A DNA stretch of 64,000 bases from Solirubrobacteraceae bacterium (GCA_023230855.1 JALNWQ010000020.1:18190-82189); one strand, 5' to 3'. Shown: positions 46,301 through 55,199, counted from the stretch's first letter. Numbers and translations: made by a program. Notes: generated by a model from the letters alone, not told the origin.

Positions 46301-46436
46301 CGCCAGCGATGTATGTCGCGAACGGTGCGTCCTCAAGAAGCTCGTGCTCGTCCGACGGCCCGACGAGGTCGGCCCTGAGCCGGTCAACAAGCTGGCCGCG
46401 GACTGCGTACTTCGAGTCAAAGCCGTGTCCCGTCAT
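43362..46436 (-). CDS. drmA: DrmA-like helicase, DISARM core component
   Basis: The 1024-residue protein starts at ATG 46436 (MTGHGFDSKYAVRGQLVDRLR), overlapping the UvrD stop by four bases. After an N-terminal part of ~380 residues comes a helicase core: LLWFPTGGGKTEAYLGL (Walker A), a DELH box in VIQDELHLISGPLGTL, IASTATIRRA, MISVGVDIDRLGLMVVMGQP and YIQATSRVGRTHPGVVLTLYN. A zinc-ribbon pair (CPWCGTPL, SCRDKSCRF) lies between. This is the DrmA pattern of DISARM anti-phage systems. The immediate partner DrmB lies two bases downstream. Third codon positions are less GC-rich than in flanking chromosomal genes. Confidence 0.9.
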   Translation of the reverse strand: MTGHGFDSKYAVRGQLVDRLRADLVGPSDEHELLEDAPFATYIAGAIYPRTAAEVRPEDELDEHDDDDEATYADPPVSLANARYPSSLGMTFAVDRAVTGISVRVEAGRYEKEGSDADPRWLRRPLCFEHRIDLTEVPADHETTLEPGLGLYVRIRAGGVDVGTPVTVVLVNRKVAPRFEKDASSYFQVRMSVAGDGAPFVERRGRVLPVDDVDLESYRLLYRNVRNFAVGHGTSVEWETDDDQTRSRVIRTSPVPAYELPLTDSNTSIDAVGLGMDRLASSDRSGTVGALRRLADDYERWITDREMDLFGLQAEHQGIAGEHLEGCRQALSRIREGVGLVEADDDVWRAFRLANRAMGLQRARAAWISGGRQGPAPEHPEGRWRPFQIAFILLNLAGTADPEHEDRALLDLLWFPTGGGKTEAYLGLVGIAVMLRRLRRGDAGAGVTVLMRYTLRLLTIQQFERAAAVMCALESIREDEDDLGDVPISIGLWIGRNGTPSTVQEARTALDRLRVKQEVEAGNPVQVRACPWCGTPLDHQAYWIAKSNPRLVISCRDKSCRFASGLPIHVVDEDLYRERPTLIIGTSDKFATLPWVKGAFELFGIGAEIPPPELVIQDELHLISGPLGTLAGLYESAIDLLCTDHGVRPKVIASTATIRRAADQTRALFDREMRQFPPPGLDAGDSFFAVTADRDSKATRLYVGAMAPGTSQSTLMIRAYAALLQGIADIEADDVDRDPYWTLVGYFNSLRVLGGARIQVLDDVRDRMRLIAAHDAPRPLDRQIELTSREPSSVIPEHLKALQVAYPDEEALDYVLATNMISVGVDIDRLGLMVVMGQPQATAEYIQATSRVGRTHPGVVLTLYNAGRSRDRSHYEGFTAYHSALYRQVESASVTPFSPRARDRALHAVLVALARTAVPALRDNSAARDVEEHLPALRAFVDHVVERAERVQMGVGDAVRQEFEAVIDRWVARAREVPQLVYANPRDAVNSLLSSADEAEGDGFPTPSSLRDVDGESNLYLVRI

Positions 46437-48193
46437 GCCTGCTCCCATTCGAACTCCCCAAGCCCGCCGAGGCGTGGTCGGAGCCACAGTCCTGATGACC
46501 CGAGTCCCGCGGCACGTCCCGCGTCAGGTGAACCCGCGAGCGTCTCTACGCCGTCGACGCGTAGACCCACGATCCGCGCCGGCGCCCGTGTCCTCGACCG
46601 CCTGAGCAGGCTGTCACCGAGAGTCCGCCCCGTGATGCCTAGCGGTCCTGACGGATGGATGACAGCGTAGGTCGGGACTTCACCCGTCCCGAGGTCCTGA
46701 TCTGCGACACGTTCGAGCACGACCTCGTCCCCCGGCTGAACTTCGTGAACCAGACGATGTTGCACTTCGGGCGGAGCATCGTCGAATCCGACCGCGCCTG
46801 CCGGATCCGCTGCGTGGACATCGTCCGCATACACCTCGAGCCCAAAGGTCTGCCAGCGTGCTTTGCCCCGCTTTATGAGCCGCCCACCCACGGATGCATC
46901 CCGATACCAACAATTCCGACGTTCCGAGCCGGCCACATGCAAGACCATGCGGCGAGCACGACTTAGCGCGACGAAAAGGACCCGCTGTTCTAGCTCCGCG
47001 AGGTCATCGACACTGTCGCGTGCCCAATCCACGATGACGCACTGGTCGAACTCTAGGCCCTTAGCGCGGTGGATCGTAGATACGACGATGTGTTCCTCAG
47101 GGTCGTCCGTCATGTCTGCCGGGATCCGGCCTCGACCGATCGCCCGATTGATCTCAACCGCGCGTACCGCCTGCCCGCGAGCCTCACGATCGAGGCGTTG
47201 CAACTGTCCCCAAGCAGCGTCCACGTCGGGGCACGGAAGATGACTCTCCGTCAGTGCGTCGAGCCTCTCCGCAAGCTGAGCGCGATCGACTCGCTGAGAG
47301 TCCCCCACCACAGCAGCGACCCAGCCGCCCACCGGGCGATCAGCTGCGCGACGCTGGACACGGTGGTATACGCCCGCCTGATGAAGTAGACGCGAGAGTT
47401 GCAGAGCCGTGGCGTTGTCGCGACAGAGTATCCCCGTGCGTCCCGGATACCCTCCGACGAGGTCGGGCATCGACTCCAGCACACCAAGCGTGTCGCAGGC
47501 CAGATACAAATCGTCGGCCGGGCGATCTGACGGTCCAGCATTCATGAGCCGGCCGCGAACCTCGTCGATTTGCCGTGCGAGATCGACTTCGGCGCGGTGG
47601 TTACCGACAAGCGTGATTCGCCGATCGGCAAGCCGATCGAGCTCGTCGAGGAACCGGCCCGAGTCGACATCCTGCTCGTGGTCGTAGATCGCCTGAGCAG
47701 GATCACCAAAAGCGGTAAAGCCCCCCTCATGATATTCGAGTAGCGCCTCCACGAATCGTGCGCGCGGCCCCACCAGGTCCTGAACCTCGTCGAGAAGGAT
47801 GTGACGCAGCGGACCCATCGTCTCGTGCGCAGCGCGGCTCCGCAGGAGCGCAGTCGCCTGCTGAATGCGCGAATCGTACGACCCGTGAACCGCGCCATCG
47901 GCATGGCGCGCAAGCAGGCGACCAGCGAACGAGTCGAACGTCTCGGGAACAATGCGACCGACACCGCCAGCCCCGGCTTGGCGGCGACGAAGTTCGACTA
48001 CCACCGCTCGGGTGAAGCTCAGCACGAGCATTCGGTCAGCCCGGACCTCATCCCGTCGCGCGAGAGTCTCGGCTCGACGCAGCAGCGTCCACGTCTTGCC
48101 GGCGCCAGGCCCAGCCTCGACGAACGCCCGAACAGTGGACGGCAGCGCAATGGCCTCGGCTTGCGGGCCAACCGCCATGTCGAGGGCACTCAT
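46433..48193 (-). CDS. UvrD/Rep-family SF1 helicase of the DISARM-like cluster
   Basis: The 586-residue protein has AFVEAGPGAGKTWTLLRRAE (Walker A), MLVLSFTRAVVVEL, HILLDEVQDLVGPRARF (Walker B with DEVQ in place of DEAQ), GDPAQAIYD, STIHRAKGLEFDQCVIVDW and LFVALSRARRMVLHVAGS. A C-terminal domain of about 120 residues without helicase motifs (about 450-586) contains beta-rich sequence (VQPGDEVVLERVADQDLG). The small size implies lack of some accessory subdomains of UvrD. Its ATG overlaps the stop of the sacsin-like gene by four bases and its stop overlaps the DrmA start by four bases. Confidence 0.9.
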   Translation of the reverse strand: MSALDMAVGPQAEAIALPSTVRAFVEAGPGAGKTWTLLRRAETLARRDEVRADRMLVLSFTRAVVVELRRRQAGAGGVGRIVPETFDSFAGRLLARHADGAVHGSYDSRIQQATALLRSRAAHETMGPLRHILLDEVQDLVGPRARFVEALLEYHEGGFTAFGDPAQAIYDHEQDVDSGRFLDELDRLADRRITLVGNHRAEVDLARQIDEVRGRLMNAGPSDRPADDLYLACDTLGVLESMPDLVGGYPGRTGILCRDNATALQLSRLLHQAGVYHRVQRRAADRPVGGWVAAVVGDSQRVDRAQLAERLDALTESHLPCPDVDAAWGQLQRLDREARGQAVRAVEINRAIGRGRIPADMTDDPEEHIVVSTIHRAKGLEFDQCVIVDWARDSVDDLAELEQRVLFVALSRARRMVLHVAGSERRNCWYRDASVGGRLIKRGKARWQTFGLEVYADDVHAADPAGAVGFDDAPPEVQHRLVHEVQPGDEVVLERVADQDLGTGEVPTYAVIHPSGPLGITGRTLGDSLLRRSRTRAPARIVGLRVDGVETLAGSPDAGRAAGLGSSGLWLRPRLGGLGEFEWEQA

Positions 48194-51100
48194 ACGGCGT
48201 CACCGCGTCCGGCCCGTGCGTCCCACAGGTGCTCGAATCCGCGGAAGGCCAACTCCTCGCCGAAATTCTTGACCGTGTCCGCGACGTTGACGATGAGGCA
48301 CTCCTCCGAACCACCGTTCTTCGGCCCACGAAGACCACGTCCAACCATCTGTTGATAGACGTTCGGCGAGTACGTCGGCCGTGCTACGTAGACCGCTCGC
48401 ACCTTGGGAGCGTCGAAGCCTTCCTGGAACACCGCATAATTCGTCAGGACCCGGATGCGTCCCGCCTTGAACTCCTCGACGTAGTGCCGACGCGCGGCTG
48501 CGGGTGTCTGGCCCGAGACGGTCGCCGCCGGAATTCCGCGAGACGTGAGCAGGCCTGCCATCACCCGTGCGTGATCGATCGATGCGCAGAACACCAGCGT
48601 CGTCCAGTCTTCAGGCTGGCCCTCGATCGAGCGCACCAGCTCACGGTTGCGAGCCACGTCCCCGGCCAGGCGATCTCCAGCAGACGACGGCAGCAGCCGC
48701 GTCTTGCGAAGCTCCTCGAACTCCTCCTCGTTCAGGTCGATGTCGGTGCCGTTAAGCACCCGGTGCTCCGCCCGCGACAGCACGCCCATCTTCTGGAGCG
48801 CCTCGTACGGGTCGTCGGTCCCGAAGGCGGCCTGGTCGAGCCGCCGGTCGGCGAACCGGGTCACGAGACGCTTCGTCGCGTCCTCGCTGATGCCCCGGAA
48901 CGGCGTGGCGGTCAGCCCGATGAGTGGAGCTCTCTCCTTGTGGCGGTCCATCCCCTGCCACTCGAGGAGCCGCGTGTACGCCGGGGCAATAGCAAAATGG
49001 GCCTCGTCGATGACGATGCACGAGGCTTTCGCCAACCATGCGTATCGATCGCTGTCGATGACGCTCGCGGTAAGCTTGTCAATCGTCGCGACCACGACAT
49101 GCGCACCCTCAGCAGGTTCTGCGTCGTTGGAGCGCCAGAGCCGGCTAATGCACAAGCGCCGACCCGGGCCTCGGTCCCTCCACAGCTCGCTCCACGCCTG
49201 CACCGCCTGCTCGCAGAGTTCGTCCCGCTGAGCGACCCACAAGATCGGGGAGTCGAGACGGCCCGCTGCGACGGCCTGGATCAGCGCCTCAATCGCCACG
49301 CGCGTCTTGCCTGCGCCAGTCGGGAGGGACACGATCCCACGCGGCCGCCCCTTCGCCGGGTCGATCGCAAGCAGATCGTGAATCGCGCGGACCACTGCTT
49401 CCTGGTACTCGTGCAGGTCGTTGAGGCCGGGAGGTCCGTCCACTTCGAGCACGGCACTTCGTCGAGCACTAGGGAAGCCAGCAAACGCATCATGGAAACG
49501 CAGCCTGCGGACAAACTCGAGTGCCTCCCGCGACGCCGCCCAACGCTGGGGCGGCTGGAACCCGGCCTCTTCGAAGTCCTCCGCGAAGATTCGCAGCGTT
49601 TCAACCCCGTGCACCGCCAATGCCAGTCGCGCAAGCCCTTGGTGATCCGGAGTTCCGTCAAGGTCGCGTGCCACGACGAGCAATGAGGCCGGAAGCTCTG
49701 AGCGAAGGCGCTCCTCGGACACGATCAGCGAGAGCTTGGTTGCTGCGTCGGGTGCCTCGACAACGCTGCGCAGCCGAGCCCGGATCTCGGCGTCGAGCTT
49801 ATTCTCGATGATCCTCGCGATACGCGTCCGGTCGAGTTCGAGACCGATCCGCAGCGCGAGCCGCTCGAGGATCTGCTCAAGGCTGAGAGCGTCATCCACA
49901 TAAGCCACGCCGCCGGCGACGTGAACCTGGGTTGTCTCGGACTCGCGCCCGCCGGCGCCGGCCGTCTCAAGTCGCAACTCACTGCACCGCGCAACGACGA
50001 GTCCTGAGTGGGCTTCCGGCAGCATCGGCCGTAGTGCCGGGAACAGGTCCACGAGCGCAATACGCGAACCACTCTCGATGGCGACAACAGACGTCGCGAC
50101 TTCGTCGTCCCCGCGGAGGACGCCCCACCCCTCGACGAGCGCGTCTACATCGCTTTCGCCGACTTCGAGCACCGCTCGCCCGCCTGCCCGCAACACAGAC
50201 GCCGTCTTGCGCGAGGCGGTGGCCCTTACAAAGCTGACGTCGACCTCGACCGGTCCGCCGTCTCCCGCGGTCAGCAGTTGCGCTGGCCGCGGCGCACCAC
50301 GACGCGCTGCTTCAACATAGAAGCGCTGCGCGAGCGTCACGTCGCCCGTTTCGGGGATCAGGGCGTAGGCCTCCCGCCATTGCGCGTCCGAGAGCTCCTC
50401 CAGCGCGCGAGGCAATTTCAGCGCCTCGGCAGCAGCCGCAGGGATGTTCGCCACCGGAAGCAGTCGTCGCCACGTTCGAAGCTCCGGACCGACCCAGGAA
50501 GTCGAGCCGACCGTCGTCGAACCGGTGTCTTGCAGCCCATGCCGACGGACGATGTCCACCACCGGGTGTTCCACCGTGATCGCCGGATAGCGGTTGTTGG
50601 CATAGGTCACTTCGACCGGGGCGAAGTCCCCCTGCGCCTCAAGTAGGGCCTTGGTAAAGCGCACCTTGCCCTGTTCGTCGAGACGGGACAAAGCGGACAT
50701 CGGCCCCGCTACGTTCCGGGTCGAGATGTCGATGCGGCCAGCGTCGAGCCTACCCTTGGCGCCGACCTTCTCGATATAGATTCGTCTCGTACGCTCCAAG
50801 AAGTCGCGCATTGCGGGTTCGCTTCTGGATGCCCCACCTGCAGACGGTGAGGTCACAGCACCAAGTTGCCGCAGCAGATCCAGATGCTGCCCGTGGAACG
50901 CTACGTCAATCGTGACCTCGGGCACCACGTCTGGACTTGCGATCGGTCCAGGCAACAGCGTCATCGGCAGGCGAGTGAATTGCCCTGACGTCACCCTGAC
51001 GCGGATCTGAGACGCTCCGACAGTCGCCTTGTCCAACAGCCGAATCACGTCGTTTGGCGCCATCCGGCTCGCGAATTCCCAGAAGCCGTCCCAGTCCGCG

Positions 51101-52848
51101 CCGGAAGAGTTCGGTCGAAAGGTCCCCAGGAACCACTCGAACTCAAGCGATGCGTCCACTTGCTGGATCTCGAGTGCCTCAAGCGCCGGCCGAGCCTTCT
51201 CGTGTCTCGCCAGTGCGGGGTGCACGAGCCGCACCGCGGACGAGAGCGTTGAACGCTCGGCCGGGAGAACAACGTCCGCCGGGGCTGCTAGCTCGCCGAG
51301 GGCATCCACCACGAACGGGGTCGCACGCACGCGATCGAGAAACGCCCGATCCTTCACCGTTTCGGCGGCCACCAGAATTGCGAAGCCTGACGCTTGGAGT
51401 GGGGGACCCTCTGCAGGTGGGGCCGGCACGAGTGCCGAAAGCCACTGCCCGACCGTGGCGGTACGCCCGTCGGCCGACGCGTCGATGAAACGCTCGGCAC
51501 GCGAACGCCTGGTGGTGCTCGCATCGACGCTCGGGTGCGCCCAATCGGTAGGTCGCGTCTTGATCCGCGACCACATCTTCAATGCCTTGTCCGGCAAACC
51601 TCCGGGATGCAGAGTCAGACTATCCGGTGGCATCAGTCTCCCGGTCTGATCCGGAATGGACGGATGATGTGCCGCCTGGTCGTTCAGACGCTGCGTGATG
51701 AACGCGTCAGCCCAGTTGCGGTCCTCACGTCCACGGGCAGGCATGATGTCCAGCACGCTGCCGGGGTCGTCCCTGACGACGAGAGCTTCGAGATTCTCGA
51801 GGACAAGGTCACACGCCCTCTCGAGAATCGCGGTGTTGAACGGACCCTCGATGACTCGTGTTCGGTCGTCGTTGAGCTTCCAAGGCGCGTTCAGGACGCC
51901 GGACAGGGTGGTCTCCTCGAGCGTGGGGAAGTAGGCCCACAGTCCGCCCGTGCGTTGGCGCGACTTGACGGGCACCGCCCACTGAAGGTGAATGGTCTGG
52001 CGGTCCGCCACCTGGCCGCCGTCGCGAGCGGCCTTGAGCGACGGGCGAAACTCCGTTTCGAACACGCGCCACTCATCGGTCTCTCCACCCTCGCGAAGCA
52101 GATGGACGTGGTCGTCGACGCGTTCAAGCGTCACGGACCGGCGCGACCCACGGATTCGATTGTCGAGCACCAATTCTGAGATGTGAGGCGAGAACACGAG
52201 GAACTGCGCAGGAAACGTCGCGAGATCAGACTGCAACCAACTGCCGCGACCCGCCGTCAGAGGCAGGCGGACGACGGTGGTCGCCCATTCAGCGAGATCT
52301 CGGAGAATCGGATCGCCACTAGTTGCCTCCGCAACGTCCAGGGTCCGCCCGATGCGAAGGATCGGCACTTCGACAACTTCGGGGAGCACTGACCGAATGG
52401 AATCCCTGGCGAAATCCGGGTCAAACCCAAGCGACCCCGTCCGCGAATAGATTTCCGGTCGGTCCGTGACCCCGAGGACCGACTTGAATCCGAGACCGAA
52501 TCGACCGATCTCGGTTCCGTGCTTGGTGCTGCGATTCGCGCTCAGGATCGAGTCCGCACCTTCGAAGGTCAGCGGTTGTCCTTGGTTCGCGCAATAGAGG
52601 TGCTCCTCTGTTAGGACGACTTCCACGCGTCCCGGATCGCCGAGCATGACGTCGGCACCGTTCTGCACAAGCTCCCAGACTTGTCGGCGACCGTAGCCGC
52701 CGTCCGCATGGTTGCGTTCTGCGTTCGCGTGTTCTTCGACGAGGGCCGGATTCTCGACGTACGCGGCGAGGCAGCGTCTGTTGAACTGTTCGATCCGCGA
52801 AGCGAGTCGACCGGTGGGCCCAGTCCAGAGTGCAGGTCCTGCTGGCAT
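48190..52848 (-). CDS. Sacsin-like HATPase fused to a DEAD/DEAH helicase, first gene of the cluster
   Basis: The ~1552-residue protein begins with a GHKL ATPase of the sacsin type: N-box RRQVWELVQNGADVMLG (E and N kept), CANQGQPLTFEGADSILS and IGRFGLGFKSVLGV (G2 box). About 950 residues of mixed, unassigned sequence follow. From about 1120 there is an SF2 helicase: LHEYQEAVVRAIHDLL (Q-motif region), SLPTGAGKTRVAIEAL (Walker A), CIVIDEAHFAIA (DEAH), IGLTATPFRG and YQQMVGRGLRGPKNGG. The ATG at 52848 has GAGG nine bases upstream; ATG 52857 and codons up to 52944 are alternatives. It heads a minus-strand operon and its stop overlaps the next gene. Confidence 0.85.
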   Translation of the reverse strand: MPAGPALWTGPTGRLASRIEQFNRRCLAAYVENPALVEEHANAERNHADGGYGRRQVWELVQNGADVMLGDPGRVEVVLTEEHLYCANQGQPLTFEGADSILSANRSTKHGTEIGRFGLGFKSVLGVTDRPEIYSRTGSLGFDPDFARDSIRSVLPEVVEVPILRIGRTLDVAEATSGDPILRDLAEWATTVVRLPLTAGRGSWLQSDLATFPAQFLVFSPHISELVLDNRIRGSRRSVTLERVDDHVHLLREGGETDEWRVFETEFRPSLKAARDGGQVADRQTIHLQWAVPVKSRQRTGGLWAYFPTLEETTLSGVLNAPWKLNDDRTRVIEGPFNTAILERACDLVLENLEALVVRDDPGSVLDIMPARGREDRNWADAFITQRLNDQAAHHPSIPDQTGRLMPPDSLTLHPGGLPDKALKMWSRIKTRPTDWAHPSVDASTTRRSRAERFIDASADGRTATVGQWLSALVPAPPAEGPPLQASGFAILVAAETVKDRAFLDRVRATPFVVDALGELAAPADVVLPAERSTLSSAVRLVHPALARHEKARPALEALEIQQVDASLEFEWFLGTFRPNSSGADWDGFWEFASRMAPNDVIRLLDKATVGASQIRVRVTSGQFTRLPMTLLPGPIASPDVVPEVTIDVAFHGQHLDLLRQLGAVTSPSAGGASRSEPAMRDFLERTRRIYIEKVGAKGRLDAGRIDISTRNVAGPMSALSRLDEQGKVRFTKALLEAQGDFAPVEVTYANNRYPAITVEHPVVDIVRRHGLQDTGSTTVGSTSWVGPELRTWRRLLPVANIPAAAAEALKLPRALEELSDAQWREAYALIPETGDVTLAQRFYVEAARRGAPRPAQLLTAGDGGPVEVDVSFVRATASRKTASVLRAGGRAVLEVGESDVDALVEGWGVLRGDDEVATSVVAIESGSRIALVDLFPALRPMLPEAHSGLVVARCSELRLETAGAGGRESETTQVHVAGGVAYVDDALSLEQILERLALRIGLELDRTRIARIIENKLDAEIRARLRSVVEAPDAATKLSLIVSEERLRSELPASLLVVARDLDGTPDHQGLARLALAVHGVETLRIFAEDFEEAGFQPPQRWAASREALEFVRRLRFHDAFAGFPSARRSAVLEVDGPPGLNDLHEYQEAVVRAIHDLLAIDPAKGRPRGIVSLPTGAGKTRVAIEALIQAVAAGRLDSPILWVAQRDELCEQAVQAWSELWRDRGPGRRLCISRLWRSNDAEPAEGAHVVVATIDKLTASVIDSDRYAWLAKASCIVIDEAHFAIAPAYTRLLEWQGMDRHKERAPLIGLTATPFRGISEDATKRLVTRFADRRLDQAAFGTDDPYEALQKMGVLSRAEHRVLNGTDIDLNEEEFEELRKTRLLPSSAGDRLAGDVARNRELVRSIEGQPEDWTTLVFCASIDHARVMAGLLTSRGIPAATVSGQTPAAARRHYVEEFKAGRIRVLTNYAVFQEGFDAPKVRAVYVARPTYSPNVYQQMVGRGLRGPKNGGSEECLIVNVADTVKNFGEELAFRGFEHLWDARAGRGDAV

Positions 52849-53367
52849 CTGAATCATCCTCACCGACTGGCCGATGGATGTCCACCAGAACGAGATCCGG
52901 CGCTCCGCGCGCGTATCGTCCGCGCGCACCCGCCCACGACGCACGCCGCGTGACCAAGCCCCCTAGACAACCGACGATGCCGAGCGTGCGTCCAGCGCGT
53001 TGGCGACTGGCCAACGCCTGCATGCCCTGGCGATGCCCGCCAGGATCGTTCCTCCACCGGGCCGATGCCCAAGTTCGCTCTCGTCACGCTTCGCTCTCGT
53101 CTGCTTCGCACATTCGTCGTGATCAAGGCACTCATGACTCGGTCGCGATGAGATCCGGTTTTCTGACAGCCTTGTCCTCGAGTCGCGAGGCCCTCGTCCC
53201 GTCGTCGTCAATCCCGCCGGTATTCACGGGGACCGCAGCCCTTTACGACGTAGAGACAGACCGCATTCCGCCCATGCGCGAGTCAGTTCCTCCGCCTGAC
53301 AGCCGGGTACCGCGTCAGCCCGCAACGGGCTTAGCCCCACGCAAGCGCGGACGAGATCCGAACGCGA
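52849..53367. promoter_or_regulatory. Intergenic region upstream of the DISARM-like operon
   Basis: No gene is supported here. It should hold the promoter of the minus-strand cluster and the end of the neighbouring operon. Two adjacent palindromes, both with 5-base spacers, stand out: GCGTTGGC-GACTG-GCCAACGC (52997-53017) and CCTGGCG-ATGCC-CGCCAGG (53026-53044). Both share TGGCGA. They are 150-200 bases upstream of the first gene and could be operator sites. The rest is moderately AT-rich without clear promoter boxes. Confidence 0.5.
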
Positions 53368-54213
53368 TCATGCCGCCGCAGCGATCAGGTCGAACTCGGT
53401 CTCGGCGCGGATCTCGTCGGCGACGGACCGGAGGATCCTCGTGACCGCAGCGACCGCCAGCTCGTCCGTGGGTGCCTCGGGCGGGCCGGCGACGAGGACG
53501 TCGGAGACCAGCTCGTCCCACGCCACCGGATCACCCATCCAGCGATCCAGCGCGTCCAGATCCGGCGGCACCGAGCCGGCGACCGCGTCGAGCTGGACGG
53601 TGGTCAGCACGTGATCCAACGCCTTCGACACGGCGTTGATGCCCTTGGACGACAGCTTCGGTAGGACCCGGATCGCCGCCTGTGCCGCGGCCCGGTGATG
53701 CATCGCGTCGAGGCTGAGCCACGTGTTCGCGATGTCCTGCTTGGAGAACGCCGCGACCACGGGGGCGTAGTCGGGGCCGTCCCGGAACAGCTCCGCCGAC
53801 CACCACAGGCGGCCCAGGGCATGATCCCTCGCACCGCCGACGAAGCGCTTGAGCGGGGGGCCCGACGGAGCGTCGTCGGACGTCGATCGCCTACCCCGGA
53901 ACCGCCAACGCACGTACCCCGGGACCACCTCGATCGCCACCCACCGCCACAGCCCCTGATCCGAGGCGTCGAACCGATCCAGACGCAGCACCGCATGGAG
54001 ACGGGGCGCGAGCCACGCGTCCGACGCCACGGGATCCCACTCGAACCTCCGCATCGCCTCGGCGACGAGCGGCTCGAGCAGCTCGATCGCAGGCGGATGC
54101 TCGAGGTGCAACGGCTCGCGATACGGCGCGACATCCACGGTCGCGGTCCCCGACCTGAACTCCTCGGAGACCTTCACGGCGACATCCCGACGAAGCGTGA
54201 AGCAGGTGTTCAC
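53368..54213 (-). CDS. DUF6339-like protein, third gene of the GHKL ATPase operon
   Basis: The 281-residue protein starts with GTG (VNTCFTLRRDVAVKV). Its middle, DASDQGLWRWVAIEVVPGYV, then ALGRLWWSAELFRDG and FSKQDIANTWLSLDAMHH, follows the pattern I associate with DUF6339, a family seen beside ATPases and methyltransferases in suspected defence loci. No catalytic motif is evident. Its start overlaps the preceding stop by four bases (GTGA), so it is translationally coupled. The assignment rests on pattern memory; function unknown. Confidence 0.6.
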   Translation of the reverse strand: MNTCFTLRRDVAVKVSEEFRSGTATVDVAPYREPLHLEHPPAIELLEPLVAEAMRRFEWDPVASDAWLAPRLHAVLRLDRFDASDQGLWRWVAIEVVPGYVRWRFRGRRSTSDDAPSGPPLKRFVGGARDHALGRLWWSAELFRDGPDYAPVVAAFSKQDIANTWLSLDAMHHRAAAQAAIRVLPKLSSKGINAVSKALDHVLTTVQLDAVAGSVPPDLDALDRWMGDPVAWDELVSDVLVAGPPEAPTDELAVAAVTRILRSVADEIRAETEFDLIAAAA

Positions 54214-55199
54214 AGGCCATCAACCCCCTGGTAATCGAACGCGCGGGCCAACGTCTTCGCGTGGGCCGACGCCCGGGTGAACTCGTGCGACGCCGACAGG
54301 ACGCGCGACTGGAGATCTCCAGCGTCCCGATGATCGAGAGGCGGGGTTGTGGCCGCTGCCAAGGCCGCGTCCGAGTCGGACACATCGGGGTACATCCTGG
54401 GCAACATCGCTTCGAGCAGGTCGCGCTGCCACGTCTCGGTCGGCCACTGGACAGGGTCGTCCGCATCGGACCGCGCCACGGAGCTGAGCGCGGCGTTCAG
54501 GAGCGCGACCATGGCCGGCGTCGCGACGAGGTCGAGCACCGTGTCGCGCGCCGCCCGCTCCACACGGGTACGACCGGTGCGGTCGTCCAACAGTTCGCGC
54601 AGCCCGGAGACGCGTTCGTTGAGGTAGATGATCGGGCCATCCACGTTGGCGACGTCGACCCACGACATCTCGTCCTTGAGGCGCGACGGGATCGGTGTCT
54701 CCCCCGGAGCGGCGACGGTGAAGTCCCGCCACTTGACCGGGAAGTGCCCGCCTGAGATCCGCGGATCGCGCGGCGGGCGAAGATGGACAGCCACCGGATG
54801 GGTCCGACCGATCCACCGGTTTGCGACGTCGTCGACGGTCGCATATAGCGATGCCTGGTCGCGCAGCGTCCTCCGGGTGAGCTCGACGGTCCCCTCCCAC
54901 GCATGCTCGTTGTCGGCGGAGCGGACGAGCCTCGTCGTCGTCCGGAGATTGGTCGGAGCGCAGTGGACCGTGAGGACCACCTCGGGTTCGTCTGCCGGGA
55001 GGAGTCGGATCTCATCGGTCGGGACCTCGGCCACCACCTGCAGACGGACCGTGCTCCATCGCCCCTGGAGACCTGAGAGATCCACGACGCCGTCGCGGTT
55101 GAGCAACGGGGCGGGCTCGCCATCGACCTCCGGCTGGTCGAGCCGCAGGATCGGCGCCTCCGCGAGGGTCGGGTACGGGAAGATCGCGGGTCCGGCCAT
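54210..55199 (-). CDS. Unknown protein, middle gene of the GHKL ATPase operon
   Basis: No family recognised. The 329-residue product has a beta-rich N-terminal half (STVRLQVVAEVPTDEIRLLP, PEVVLTVHCAPTNLRTTTRLV, WEGTVELTRRTLRDQASLYA), a WIGRTHPVAVHLRPP turn, and a helical C-terminal half (VDGPIIYLNERVSGLRELL, ALLNAALSSVARSDADDP). No signal peptide or membrane helix is seen. Its ATG shares one base with the upstream stop (TGATG) and its own stop overlaps the next start. It is probably a structural or adaptor subunit of a complex with the ATPase (inference). Confidence 0.65.
   Translation of the reverse strand: MAGPAIFPYPTLAEAPILRLDQPEVDGEPAPLLNRDGVVDLSGLQGRWSTVRLQVVAEVPTDEIRLLPADEPEVVLTVHCAPTNLRTTTRLVRSADNEHAWEGTVELTRRTLRDQASLYATVDDVANRWIGRTHPVAVHLRPPRDPRISGGHFPVKWRDFTVAAPGETPIPSRLKDEMSWVDVANVDGPIIYLNERVSGLRELLDDRTGRTRVERAARDTVLDLVATPAMVALLNAALSSVARSDADDPVQWPTETWQRDLLEAMLPRMYPDVSDSDAALAAATTPPLDHRDAGDLQSRVLSASHEFTRASAHAKTLARAFDYQGVDGL

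Noticed and set aside
39952..46436. Calling the cluster a canonical class 1 or class 2 DISARM
   Set aside because: DrmC and the class-specific DrmD/DrmE and methyltransferase genes are absent next to it; the C5-methyltransferase at 34 kb pairs with NaeI and Vsr instead.
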